Shown here one piece after another: positions 1-8,510 of a stretch of DNA of 64,000 nt. The number at the start of each line of letters is the position of its first letter. The first letter of the stretch is position 1. The stretch is taken from NCBI RefSeq assembly GCF_003205515.1, contig NZ_KZ826487.1:62001-126000 (forward strand), given 5' to 3'. Under the pieces are notes generated by a model. It worked only from the letters and a program-made list of their open reading frames with translations, did no database searches and was not told the DNA's origin. Made by a program: the position numbers and the translations under genes. Origin of the DNA: Litorivita pollutaquae. Its GTDB lineage: Bacteria > Pseudomonadota > Alphaproteobacteria > Rhodobacterales > Rhodobacteraceae.

Positions 1-311
1 GGGGTCACATCGCCCAACTGTGTCGCGGCCACATAGCCGACATATCCATCGCGGGCGTTTTGAACGAAGGCCCAGCCGTCCTGCTCCTCAAGGCAAAGCA
101 CCTCTTGGCCGACGAGCAACTGCCGCTCTCGCGCGCCCTCTGGCGCGATCAACAGATCGGCCAGAGGGGCGGTGATTTGGCGTGCCGTTCCAGCGGTGAA
201 ACGCACCCCTTCGATATGCCCGCGCAGCGTTTCAAGCGCGACGCGGCCATTGGCCGGCCACATCCTTGGGTCGGGCTTTTCGCAAAGCGTGTCGCCACGC
301 GGCGTGCTCAT
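1..311 (-). CDS. NlpC/P60-type (C40) peptidase, N-terminal part, cut by window edge
   Basis: Only about 103 N-terminal residues are present, running off the left edge. They start MSTPRGDTLCEKPDPR and contain an SH3-like stretch (LLVGQEVLCLEEQDGWAFV, then a GYVGYV strand), the usual targeting domain in front of an NlpC/P60 cysteine peptidase. The catalytic domain is outside the window, so the peptidase call rests on the SH3-like domain plus neighbourhood: such genes commonly follow an M17 aminopeptidase gene in Rhodobacterales. The start ATG (311..309) overlaps the aminopeptidase stop by 4 nt (ATGA), which indicates translational coupling. It would act on peptidoglycan peptides or recycled muropeptides; that role is inference. 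Confidence 0.7.
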   Translation of the reverse strand, partial: MSTPRGDTLCEKPDPRMWPANGRVALETLRGHIEGVRFTAGTARQITAPLADLLIAPEGARERQLLVGQEVLCLEEQDGWAFVQNARDGYVGYVAATQLGDVT

Positions 312-1723
312 AGGTCCAGCATGTCGGGCAGGGCGGCAAGGATTGCCCGCGCGCCCATGCCGACGCCACCCTTGGGGCGGGCAGGTTTGGCCTTAGGGTT
401 CCAACCATAGATGTCGAAATGGGTGTAGCGCGCGGTATCTCCGGCAAAACGGCGTAGAAACAGCGCGGCGGTGATTGCGCCGCCAAACCCGCCCGACGGC
501 GCATTGTCGAGGTCGGCAATCCCGGGTTCGAGATCGCTTTCATAAGGCGCCCAGAACGGCAAGCGCCAGACCGGATCGGCAACCGCTTGCGCGGCGGCGT
601 CCAAGGCATTTGCAATCTGCGCATCATCGGTGAAATAGGGGGCGAGATCGGGGCCGACGGCCACCCGCGCCGCGCCGGTGAGCGTAGCCATAGAAATCAT
701 CAGATCCGGGGTCTCTTCGGCGCCATAGGTCAGGGCGTCGCCCAATACCAGCCGTCCTTCTGCATCGGTGTTGTTGATCTCGACGCTGAGACCCTTGCGC
801 GAGGCAAGGATATCGCCGGGCCGGAAGGCATTGCCCGCCACCGCATTTTCGACGGCGGGGATGAGCACCCGCAATTGTAGCGGCATCTTTTGCGCCATGA
901 TCATTTGTGCCAGACCCAGCACCGTCGCCGCGCCGCCCATGTCCTTTTTCATCAACCCCATAGAGGCACCGGGTTTGAGGTTCAGCCCGCCGGTGTCAAA
1001 ACACACCCCCTTGCCAACCAAGGTCAGCTTTGGCCCCGCCGTGCCCCAGCGCATATCGATCAGGCGGGGGGCATGTTCGGCGGCGCGGCCCACCGCGTGG
1101 ATCATCGGGAAATTTTTCTCCAACAGGTCCGCGCCGGTGATCACGGTGATATCGGCATCGAACCGTGCGGCGAGCGTGACGCAGGCCGCTTCCAGATCCG
1201 CCGGCCCCATATCGCTGGCCGGTGTGTTGATAAGATCGCGGGTTAAGGCTTCGGCTTCGGCAATCGCCTCGATTCGCGCCGCGTCCAGACCTTCGGGCGC
1301 GACAAGGCTAGCGCCACGGGATTTTTGCGTGGCATAGCGGTCAAACCGATAACCGGCCAAGAGCCATCCCAGCGCCTCATGCTCTAAGGTATCTGAGCAG
1401 CCTTCGGGCAATCCGCCGGTGAGGCGATAGGTGCCTTCGGGCAAAGATTGCGCCGCAGCGGCCAGATGGAACCGCCCGCGTATCCGTGCAGAGGCATCGC
1501 CAAACCCGACCACAGCAAAGATCGGCGTGCCGTTTGCGCCGGGCACCAAAAGCGAAGCGCCGAGCGCGCCGGTGAAACCGCTGGCTTTGACCCACGCCGC
1601 TGCCGCTGTATCAAGCGTCTGGCACCATGCGTCGACGGCCGAACGTTCAATTACATACAGCGGCAAAGCCCCGGCAATATCGGAGGCATCAGTGGCAAAG
1701 CGCATAGCATTGGTGTCGGGCAT
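308..1723 (-). CDS. M17 family leucyl aminopeptidase
   Basis: A cytosolic metallo-aminopeptidase of 471 residues that removes N-terminal residues from peptides. The M17 signature NTDAEGRLVLGDAL is at about 318-331. The metal/catalytic lysine motif GKGVCFDTGG starts near 237 (K238, D243), D261 lies in KKDMGG, and E322 and R324 lie in the signature. ATG 1723 is preferred over an in-frame ATG 54 nt upstream because AAGGA sits about 8 nt before it and the residues between look non-homologous. The gene is the first of a two-gene unit with the NlpC/P60-like gene, which it overlaps by 4 nt. This is the divergent PepB-like alphaproteobacterial branch rather than classical PepA. Confidence 0.95.
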   Translation of the reverse strand: MPDTNAMRFATDASDIAGALPLYVIERSAVDAWCQTLDTAAAAWVKASGFTGALGASLLVPGANGTPIFAVVGFGDASARIRGRFHLAAAAQSLPEGTYRLTGGLPEGCSDTLEHEALGWLLAGYRFDRYATQKSRGASLVAPEGLDAARIEAIAEAEALTRDLINTPASDMGPADLEAACVTLAARFDADITVITGADLLEKNFPMIHAVGRAAEHAPRLIDMRWGTAGPKLTLVGKGVCFDTGGLNLKPGASMGLMKKDMGGAATVLGLAQMIMAQKMPLQLRVLIPAVENAVAGNAFRPGDILASRKGLSVEINNTDAEGRLVLGDALTYGAEETPDLMISMATLTGAARVAVGPDLAPYFTDDAQIANALDAAAQAVADPVWRLPFWAPYESDLEPGIADLDNAPSGGFGGAITAALFLRRFAGDTARYTHFDIYGWNPKAKPARPKGGVGMGARAILAALPDMLDL

Positions 1724-1867
1724 GGTCGGATCCTTGCAAAGGGCGACAGCGGGCTGCCGCGGGGCTCTTTTCCGCAACAGCCTAGCCGCTCTGGCAGCGC
1801 CTGCAAGGGATCAAATCATCCGGCGCGAGGCCCGGCGCGATAGAAACCGCGACACCCTGCCTCAGGA

Positions 1868-2365
1868 TCAGATCGACAAATCCTGTAAATTCCATATCGC
1901 AGTCAGGGATTCTTCACCGATGCGCAACAGCCGCGTTAAGGTTGCGGCCAATGCAGGACCATCGCCATCGTCGATGCAATGGGTCACATCCTTGGCCACC
2001 CGTGCCAGCATATGCATACCAATTTGGTCGGAAATGGCGACAAGGCTGCGCGCGGATTTGCGCATATCCCCCATCATTCCCTGACGATAAAGCCGCTCTG
2101 TATGCGACAGTCGCACGGCCAATTCTTCCATCGCGCGGCAGACCACATCCTCTGCGCCCGCCTGCCCGAGTTGCGCGTAAAGCTCACCCAGACGGTCAGG
2201 ATCGAGCTGCACTTTTTCTTTCTGCGCAAGCATTACTACCTGTTCCAATGTCTTACCCTTCTTAATCACGCCCCCACGGCGCAGGACCAACATCGCCCGT
2301 AGAGGTTCCCAAAACATTGAAAGCGGAGCAAAATATTGCTCGATTTTTTGTTGAATACCCGACAA
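1868..2365 (-). CDS. conserved hypothetical alpha-helical protein
   Basis: A 165-residue soluble protein with no signal peptide or membrane segment and no motif I can assign. It is rich in helix-forming residues (AMEELAVRLSHTERLYRQ; LLRIGEESLTAIWNLQDLSI), which suggests a helical bundle. The full reading frame begins with TTG at 2365. The first ATG is codon 17 (2317) and has no visible ribosome site, so the TTG start is kept tentatively. It lies divergent from the carbonic anhydrase gene. Codon usage matches its neighbours, which supports a real gene; the function is unknown. Confidence 0.7.
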   Translation of the reverse strand: MSGIQQKIEQYFAPLSMFWEPLRAMLVLRRGGVIKKGKTLEQVVMLAQKEKVQLDPDRLGELYAQLGQAGAEDVVCRAMEELAVRLSHTERLYRQGMMGDMRKSARSLVAISDQIGMHMLARVAKDVTHCIDDGDGPALAATLTRLLRIGEESLTAIWNLQDLSI

Positions 2366-2440
2366 CTGCCGCCTATTTGTTTCAACGCTGTACCTTTTGA
2401 TGAGGGTGCGGCTCCCGCAGTTAACCCATGAGGACAGACC

Positions 2441-3085
2441 ATGCCCTTCACCAAACCCCTACCCAGCTATCTTGTTCAACGCTATCACGGTTGGAAAGCC
2501 ACAACATATGACGAGAATAAAAGCTGGTATCGCCGTTTGGCAGATGAAGGGCAGCGCCCGCGTGCCATGGTGATTTCATGTTGCGACAGCCGCGTGCATG
2601 TGACCGCGATTTTCGGGGCGGATCAGGGCGAATTTTTCATCCACCGCAATATCGCCAATCTGGTCCCGCCCTACGAGCCGGACGGTGACCACCACGGCAC
2701 CTCCGCTGCGGTGGAATATGCGGTTACGGCTCTGAAGGTTGCGCATATCGTCGTGCTTGGCCATTCCAATTGCGGCGGCGTGCAGGGATGTATGGATATG
2801 TGCACCGGCCATGCGCCACAACTGGAAGAAAAGACCTCTTTCGTTGGTCGCTGGATGGATATTCTGCGCCCCGGCTATGAGATGGTCAAAGACATCGAAG
2901 ACCCACAGGAACGCGTGCGCGCCTTGGAAAAACGCTCTGTCGTGACGTCGATGGAAAACCTGATGAGCTTCCCCTTCGTCAAAGATGCCGTTGATGCGGG
3001 CGAATTGACCCTGCATGGATTGTGGAACGACATCGGCGAGGGTGGGTTGGAGCAATTCGACGGCACCGAATTTGTCGCGATCTAA
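2441..3085 (+). CDS. beta-class carbonic anhydrase
   Basis: Zinc enzyme of 214 residues interconverting CO2 and bicarbonate in the cytoplasm. The beta-class motif CxDSR appears as CCDSR (C47, D49, R51), with the other zinc ligands H108 and C111 in GHSNCGG. The HRNIANLVPP stretch is also typical. ATG 2441 follows an AGGACAG ribosome site. It is monocistronic: the next gene converges and a strong hairpin terminator lies 10 nt after the stop. Likely roles are supplying bicarbonate for carboxylases or pH balance. No Rubisco or transporter gene is nearby to narrow this down. Confidence 0.96.
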   Translation: MPFTKPLPSYLVQRYHGWKATTYDENKSWYRRLADEGQRPRAMVISCCDSRVHVTAIFGADQGEFFIHRNIANLVPPYEPDGDHHGTSAAVEYAVTALKVAHIVVLGHSNCGGVQGCMDMCTGHAPQLEEKTSFVGRWMDILRPGYEMVKDIEDPQERVRALEKRSVVTSMENLMSFPFVKDAVDAGELTLHGLWNDIGEGGLEQFDGTEFVAI

Positions 3086-3095
3086 AGCGGGGCGG

Positions 3096-3131
3096 CCCGG
3101 TGGTTCCCACCACCGGGTTCGAGGTTTTTAC
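3096..3131 (+). terminator. rho-independent terminator after carbonic anhydrase
   Basis: A 9-bp perfect stem (CCCGGTGGT / ACCACCGGG) with a TCCC loop, followed after a short gap by a run of five T. It sits between two convergent genes. Confidence 0.75.
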
Positions 3132-3148
3132 TCGATAGGTTCTTAGTC

Positions 3149-3805
3149 CTATACAAACGCCGCCGACCCGACGGCCCATCCCAATGTCAGCGGCATTCCT
3201 GATGGCAGGATGTGCTGTAGCGGTGTGCCGCGCGCCGCCTCCAATCCCAAAAGCGCCGTGAACGCGGCAAAATCTTCAAACCAGCGATGGTCTTGCGAAA
3301 AGGATTGCACAATCATTGCCGTGCGGTCGGTTTTGAACCGCTCGGCCTCCAACACAGCTGCCGCCGTTCTATGGAAAAGTTGATATCGCAGCGTCTCGGG
3401 CGGTGGTGAGGCCACCCCCAACAGGGAACAGATGAACCCCAACCGTTCGATTTTGCCTTTGCTGGCACCCGACATCCAGTCGCCAACCGTGGGGCCAAAC
3501 GGCTCGTTGACCTTTGCCTCGACCGCCATGGCGATTGTTGCATCATCGACGCGGGCCAAGGCGAAAACATCGCATTGGCTTGCGCGGCCCCCACCGGGCA
3601 AGGCGACTTTGTGCTCGGGAATGGCAAGCATAAGCTCAACCGAACCGCCCAAAAGCGCATCTATTTCCGGCGGCAGGGCATCGGCGGCTTCCCACGACAG
3701 GGCCGCCGCCATTGCTGAATACCCGCGTTTCCATTGCTTTTCAGGATCGGCGAGAAAGCGTTTCCAATCGGTTGCTCCCGTTGTCGGCACAAGAATATTC
3801 GCCAT
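3149..3805 (-). CDS. DUF6946-like protein with PD-(D/E)xK-style core
   Basis: A 218-residue soluble protein. Residues around 80-105 read SQCDVFALARVDDATIAMAVEAKVNEPFG, shown here only to locate the pattern: an Asp, then a strand, then E-A-K, the spacing seen in PD-(D/E)xK nuclease-fold proteins. I tentatively place it in the DUF6946 group of uncharacterised proteins. ATG 3805 is chosen over an upstream ATG at 3883 because AGGAAA sits 8 nt before it and the upstream part overlaps the preceding gene. The gene lies 50 nt downstream of the MuiA-like gene on the same strand. Nuclease activity is not established for the family as far as I know. Confidence 0.65.
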   Translation of the reverse strand: MANILVPTTGATDWKRFLADPEKQWKRGYSAMAAALSWEAADALPPEIDALLGGSVELMLAIPEHKVALPGGGRASQCDVFALARVDDATIAMAVEAKVNEPFGPTVGDWMSGASKGKIERLGFICSLLGVASPPPETLRYQLFHRTAAAVLEAERFKTDRTAMIVQSFSQDHRWFEDFAAFTALLGLEAARGTPLQHILPSGMPLTLGWAVGSAAFV

Positions 3806-3855
3806 TTCACATTTCCTCGCTGCTGGCTTGGATGGCTCTGAAGCCCATGCCGATT

Positions 3856-5499
3856 CTACCGCAATTCCTTCCCCTCGGGCCATGTGATGACCGTTTCGAG
3901 CTCAAGCTCTTCGCGCGCGCCTGCGGGCAATTCAAACGCCCATGCCATCACGCCGCGTTTTCCGTCCACATCTTCTTCGCTCGGGTTGCGGCTCGCGCGC
4001 CATGTGATGTCGAGGTCTTCTTGCTCGCTATAGGGCACGCGGTCGATGAGCCGCATGTTCCATGTCTCCGCAGTCAGGTTCTGAACGCTCATGCGCAGGC
4101 TCTGTTCCCGGCGGTTGGATTTGCTGATCACGCCGCGATCCCCCTCGGCCTGCTCCAGCACACGGTAATCCAAACGCAATCCTTCGATCGGCCCGAAAGA
4201 CAGCGTGTCCTTCGCGCCCGAGGCGATGATTTCGGTGGACCGGCGTCCGACGAATGTGCCGTCCATATAGAAAGACGCCGACAGGCTGGGCAAGATCAAC
4301 TCGCCGGTGTCATTGGCGAACTGCGCCACAAGGAAGGCGGTATCGTCATAGCGCGGTGCGGCTTGGGCGATCAATGTGGCGTCAGTGACCAATCGGCCCA
4401 TACCGATGCGGACGCTGTCGGCATTATTGGCAAGGCTCACGGGCGCAGGGTATTGATAGGTATAGTTAATCCCGTCAAACCCCATTTGTGCGCGTTCCTC
4501 GACCATGACCGGCGCATCCATCGCAGAGTTGGCAAATCCGGCGATCTCAGCCTGCGCCGGAGCCGCCATGGTTTTGCGCACGGGTTGCAGATCCACCGGA
4601 TCATAAAGGCGCAGAAGTTGGGCATAGACCTCGTTCGGATCGGTTTGACCCGACGGGCGCACCGTCGAGAGCGTCAGGTCAACATCAACCCAATCCTCGC
4701 CGCTGCTTTGGCTAACCACCGCGAACCGGTCCCAAGCAATGCGCGGGCTGTCGCCGCGGGTCAGATGAACATCATAGACCGGCGCCCAATGCATTGCGCC
4801 GGAGGCATAGCGCAAGCTGACCTCGCCTTGCGTGGCAGCATCGGCCGTGATGGTCACCGCCAAAAACGCGCGTGGGCCGGATTCGGTGTCCAACGCGGCC
4901 AATGCCGCCTGCGCCTTGGCCAACGCCTCGCGTAAATCCTCCAACTGAGGCTCAAGCGCCCGCGCCGCCCGCTCGGCATTGATGATAGATTGGCGGGCCG
5001 TGAGGGTCTCTTCGCCAATCATCAGCGACAGCGCGCGCAAATTATCGCTGGGTTGCGGGGCATCGCCTTGGCCCAGTTTGGCCAGAAATTGCAACCGTGC
5101 CGAAGCCGCATCGCGGGCCAGCAAAATATCGGCGCGGGCATCTTCGGCGGCCATCAGATCGGCCTCGGCGGCGTCGACGGCGGCTTGGGCGGCTTTGATG
5201 GCGGTGTTTTCCACGTCATCACGCGGCGGCAGGTAATCCGTGCGCAGCCGCACCGATCCCATTTTTGCGCCCGTCACCGACAGGCGCGGGAAATCATTCA
5301 ATGTTTTCTGTGGCAGGTCCGCAATCAGCAACTCATGCGTGCCGGCGGGCACATCGAAAACCGCCCTGCGTTCAAGCGATCCACCGTCGGGATAAAGCGT
5401 CGCTGCCGCCACGCGGCTGGAGATGACAAACTCGTCTGCCGTCGCCCAAGATGGTGCCGCCACCAGCGCCGCACAGATCACCCAATTCAGTTTTCTCAT
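3856..5499 (-). CDS. DUF4139 (MuiA-like) exported protein
   Basis: A 547-residue protein with a clear Sec signal peptide (MRKLNWVICAALVAAPSWA). An N-terminal DUF4140-like beta domain (SRVAAATLYPDGGSLERRAVF) is followed by a coiled-coil segment rich in Ala and Glu at about residues 95-200. The C-terminal DUF4139-type beta domain carries family-like strings such as YASGAMHWAPVYDVHL and DRVPYSEQEDLDI. The family is named after the Acinetobacter mucoidy inhibitor MuiA; its biochemical role is unknown. ATG 5499 is chosen because upstream in-frame residues are not signal-like and run into the asd terminator region. Confidence 0.9.
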   Translation of the reverse strand: MRKLNWVICAALVAAPSWATADEFVISSRVAAATLYPDGGSLERRAVFDVPAGTHELLIADLPQKTLNDFPRLSVTGAKMGSVRLRTDYLPPRDDVENTAIKAAQAAVDAAEADLMAAEDARADILLARDAASARLQFLAKLGQGDAPQPSDNLRALSLMIGEETLTARQSIINAERAARALEPQLEDLREALAKAQAALAALDTESGPRAFLAVTITADAATQGEVSLRYASGAMHWAPVYDVHLTRGDSPRIAWDRFAVVSQSSGEDWVDVDLTLSTVRPSGQTDPNEVYAQLLRLYDPVDLQPVRKTMAAPAQAEIAGFANSAMDAPVMVEERAQMGFDGINYTYQYPAPVSLANNADSVRIGMGRLVTDATLIAQAAPRYDDTAFLVAQFANDTGELILPSLSASFYMDGTFVGRRSTEIIASGAKDTLSFGPIEGLRLDYRVLEQAEGDRGVISKSNRREQSLRMSVQNLTAETWNMRLIDRVPYSEQEDLDITWRASRNPSEEDVDGKRGVMAWAFELPAGAREELELETVITWPEGKELR

Positions 5500-5557
5500 C
5501 ACGCATGCCTCTTTAAATGTATCGGCGACAAACCTCGCATAGACGTGCCAAAACGCA

Positions 5558-5585
5558 AGAGGGGGCACCCTACGGCACCCCCTCT
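5558..5585 (-). terminator. rho-independent terminator after asd
   Basis: An 8-bp stem AGAGGGGG / CCCCCTCT with a 12-nt loop. Read on the minus strand it is followed by TGCGTTTT. It lies 22 nt past the asd stop and before the MuiA-like gene. Confidence 0.65.
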
Positions 5586-5606
5586 GCATACAGCTATCGG
5601 CGAAAA

Positions 5607-6629
5607 TCAGCCCTTCTTGAGAACCCGCGTTCCCAAGGTCTCGGCGATCTGCACCGCGTTGAGCGCCGCACCCTTGCGCAGGTTGTCCGACACGCACCAC
5701 AGGTTCAAACCGTTGTCGATGGTGCTGTCCTGACGGATACGGCTGATGAAGGTCGCATAATCGCCAACGCATTCCACCGGCGAGACATAACCGCCGTCTT
5801 CGCGTTTATCGATCACCATGATACCGGGCGCCTCACGCAAGATATCGCGCGCCTCATCCTCATCAAGGTGGTCTTCAAACTCGATATTGATCGCTTCGGA
5901 ATGGCCGACAAACACCGGCACCCGCACACATGTCGCGGTGACTTTGATCTTCGGGTCGATGATCTTTTTGGTCTCGACGACCATCTTCCATTCTTCTTTG
6001 GTCGATCCATCTTCCATGAAGACATCGATATGCGGGATCACGTTGAACGCGATCTGCTTGGTGAACTTTTTCGCAGGCTTGTCATCGGTCGGGTTGTAGA
6101 TCGATTTGGTTTGATCCCACAGCTCGTCAATGCCCTCTTTGCCCGATCCGGACACGGATTGATAAGTGCTGACCACGACGCGTTTGATCCGCGCACGGTC
6201 GTGCAAGGGCTTCAATGCCACGACCATCTGCGCGGTTGAGCAATTCGGGTTGGCGATGATGTTCTTTTTGGAATAGCCCAAAACCGCTTCGGGGTTCACT
6301 TCGGGCACCACAAGCGGCACGTCGGGATCATACCGATAAAGCGACGAGTTATCGATCACGACACAACCCGCAGCCGCCGATTTCGGCGCGTAGATTTTTG
6401 TCGCTTCCGACCCGACGGCGAACAATGCGATGTCCCATCCGGTGAAATCGAACGTGTCGAGATCCTTAGTGGTCAACGTCTTGTCGCCAAAGCTCACTTC
6501 CGTGCCCAAAGACTTGCGGCTCGCCAGAACGGCGATCTCGTCCACGGGAAACTGGCGCTCGTCCAGAATATTCAGCATTTCGCGGCCCACGTTTCCGGTG
6601 GCGCCAACGACGACAATTTTATAGCCCAT
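5607..6629 (-). CDS. asd: aspartate-semialdehyde dehydrogenase
   Basis: Converts L-aspartyl-4-phosphate to L-aspartate-4-semialdehyde with NADPH, the branch-point step towards lysine/diaminopimelate, threonine and methionine. The 340-residue length is normal. An N-terminal Rossmann motif GATGNVGREML is followed by the catalytic cysteine C130 in NPNCSTAQM and the STYQSVSGSG motif. ATG 6629 has AAGGAG 9 nt upstream. It appears monocistronic, with a hairpin terminator just downstream. Confidence 0.98.
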   Translation of the reverse strand: MGYKIVVVGATGNVGREMLNILDERQFPVDEIAVLASRKSLGTEVSFGDKTLTTKDLDTFDFTGWDIALFAVGSEATKIYAPKSAAAGCVVIDNSSLYRYDPDVPLVVPEVNPEAVLGYSKKNIIANPNCSTAQMVVALKPLHDRARIKRVVVSTYQSVSGSGKEGIDELWDQTKSIYNPTDDKPAKKFTKQIAFNVIPHIDVFMEDGSTKEEWKMVVETKKIIDPKIKVTATCVRVPVFVGHSEAINIEFEDHLDEDEARDILREAPGIMVIDKREDGGYVSPVECVGDYATFISRIRQDSTIDNGLNLWCVSDNLRKGAALNAVQIAETLGTRVLKKG

Positions 6630-6710
6630 CTAAGAAAACTCCTTATTTTAGAGGCAAGGGCGCACATAACGCAGCCGCGTCATAGAATAAAGGGAATTCT
6701 GCGCGGCGGT

Positions 6711-6746
6711 GCCGACCCCGTGATCGGGGCGGCCCGTCTGTTTTTT
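6711..6746 (+). terminator. rho-independent terminator-like hairpin, plus orientation
   Basis: GCCGACCCCG TGAT CGGGGCGGC forms a nine-pair stem with one bulged A, followed by a run of six T at 6741-6746. Both flanking genes are on the minus strand, so this plus-oriented signal has no annotated gene to end. Confidence 0.5.
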
Positions 6747-6824
6747 GCTTTGCCGAGAGGCCTCGCCGCACGGTCCGATGTGCGCGTTAGGCGCGGCCCG
6801 CGTACGTGGGGTGCGGCCCTTTGG

Positions 6825-7232
6825 TCACCCGCAATACACCCGGGTGATGCGGCCGCTTGCATCATACGTGATGTTTAACCGGTTGGGGCGGTAATCCTTG
6901 GTTACCGGCTGTTTCGGTCCGATCACCCGCACCAGTGGCGCAAGCCCGCCGAAATCGCGCCCGGTGGCGCTTTGCCCGATCAATCCGGCATGAGCTTGGG
7001 CGTCACAGCTTTGATTGGCGGTGGCGCGCGCGGGCGGCGGCGTATCGCCCTTTGCCGGTTGATCGGCGGCCGCTTGCTCCGTGGTCGATTGTGCATCTGT
7101 TGCGGGCTGCGTGTCCGGTTGGCAGCCGCTCAACGCCGCCGTGAGCGTCAAGGCGAGCGCGCAGAGCAACAGGCGGCTCAAGGGACGTTGGAGATAAGCG
7201 GGCCGGATGGCAGAGAACAGTGAAATGGTCAT
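6825..7232 (-). CDS. peptidase inhibitor I78-family lipoprotein
   Basis: A 135-residue exported lipoprotein. The signal peptide ends with lipobox LSGC (Cys at about 37). A Thr/Gln/Pro/Ala-rich linker follows, then an I78-type domain: a cysteine, a short helix ending in GQSA, an RVIGP strand, TKDYRPNRLNI, and a terminal RVYCG. The family resembles small serine-protease inhibitors of the potato-inhibitor fold. The likely role is protecting the periplasm from proteases, by family inference. It is a single gene, with asd downstream on the same strand after about 190 nt. Confidence 0.85.
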   Translation of the reverse strand: MTISLFSAIRPAYLQRPLSRLLLCALALTLTAALSGCQPDTQPATDAQSTTEQAAADQPAKGDTPPPARATANQSCDAQAHAGLIGQSATGRDFGGLAPLVRVIGPKQPVTKDYRPNRLNITYDASGRITRVYCG

Positions 7233-7397
7233 AGGCGTTTCCAGATAATGAGAGGACGTGCAGAAGCGGGGTTTCTCGCGTGCAGTGTGAAGCTAACCCG
7301 CCGTCAGGTGCAAGGAATGCCCGCGCGGCAGTTGAAGTTCGGACGTTAATCGCTCACGGTTCCGGAACGTTGAACCCGTGGTTGGAAGGAATACCAG

Positions 7398-8510
7398 ATG
7401 CGAACAAGAGCCGCCGTTGCGATGGAAGCGGGCAAACCGCTTGAAATTATGGACGTGAATTTGGAAGGACCGCGCGCCGGTGAGGTGTTGGTGGAAATCA
7501 AGGCCACGGGCCTGTGCCACACCGACGAGTTCACCCGTTCCGGTGCCGACCCCGAAGGGATATTCCCCGCCATCTTGGGCCATGAAGGCGCAGGTATTGT
7601 GCTTGAGGTTGGTGCGGGCGTGACATCGTTGCAACCGGGCGATCATGTTATTCCGCTCTATACGCCGGAATGCCGTGAATGCGATTATTGCCTAAACCCG
7701 AAAACCAACCTGTGCCAATCGATTCGCACCACGCAAGGGCAGGGGCTTATGCCCGATGGCACCTCGCGATTCTCGATGCTCGATGGCACGCCGATCTTGC
7801 ACTACATGGGGTGCTCGACTTTTGCCAATCATACGGTTTTGCCCGAAATTGCCTTGGCTAAAGTCCGCAAGGACGCGCCGTTTGACAAAATTTGCTACAT
7901 CGGGTGCGGCGTGACCACCGGCATTGGCGCGGTGATCAACACCGCCAAGGTCGAAATCGGATCGACCGCGATTGTCTTTGGTTTGGGTGGCATTGGATTG
8001 AACGTGATCCAGGGGCTGCGCCTTGCCGGTGCGGATCAAATCGTCGGGGTCGACCTGAACCCTTCCAAGGTCGAGATGGGCAAACGCTTTGGTATGACAG
8101 ATTTCGTCAACCCTGCGGAGGTGACCGGCGATTTGGTTGGGCATCTTGTCGAACTCACCGGCGGCGGCGCGGATTACACATTTGACGCGACCGGCAATGT
8201 CGACGTGATGCGCACGGCATTGGAAAGCGCGCATAAGGGATGGGGCGAAAGCATCATCATCGGCGTCGCCCCTGCGGGCGCGGAAATCTCAACGCGGCCG
8301 TTCCAATTGGTCACCGGACGCAGTTGGCGCGGCACGGCCTTTGGCGGCGCACGCGGGCGCACGGATGTGCCGAAAATCGTTGATTGGTATATGGAGGGAA
8401 AGATCGAGATCGACCCAATGATCACCCACACCATGCCATTGGATGACATCAACAAAGGATTTGATTTGATGCACACAGGCGAAAGCATTCGCGGTGTGGT
8501 GCTCTACTAA
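7398..8510 (+). CDS. S-(hydroxymethyl)glutathione dehydrogenase (class III alcohol dehydrogenase)
   Basis: Oxidises S-hydroxymethylglutathione, the spontaneous adduct of formaldehyde and glutathione, to S-formylglutathione with NAD; many members also reduce nitrosoglutathione. The 370-residue length is normal. Catalytic zinc ligands are C40, H62 and C170, structural zinc cysteines are C92, C95, C98 and C106, and the NAD motif is GLGGIG near 195-200. AAGGAATACCAG precedes ATG 7398. The downstream exported protein starts directly after its stop codon. The partner hydrolase for the next step is encoded at 13302 on the same strand. Confidence 0.97.
   Translation: MRTRAAVAMEAGKPLEIMDVNLEGPRAGEVLVEIKATGLCHTDEFTRSGADPEGIFPAILGHEGAGIVLEVGAGVTSLQPGDHVIPLYTPECRECDYCLNPKTNLCQSIRTTQGQGLMPDGTSRFSMLDGTPILHYMGCSTFANHTVLPEIALAKVRKDAPFDKICYIGCGVTTGIGAVINTAKVEIGSTAIVFGLGGIGLNVIQGLRLAGADQIVGVDLNPSKVEMGKRFGMTDFVNPAEVTGDLVGHLVELTGGGADYTFDATGNVDVMRTALESAHKGWGESIIIGVAPAGAEISTRPFQLVTGRSWRGTAFGGARGRTDVPKIVDWYMEGKIEIDPMITHTMPLDDINKGFDLMHTGESIRGVVLY

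Noticed and set aside
3712-4935. 407-codon plus-strand frame opposite the MuiA-like gene
   Set aside because: Residue composition (His, Arg, Gln-rich) is that of an antisense frame, and the minus-strand protein has a signal peptide and family domains.
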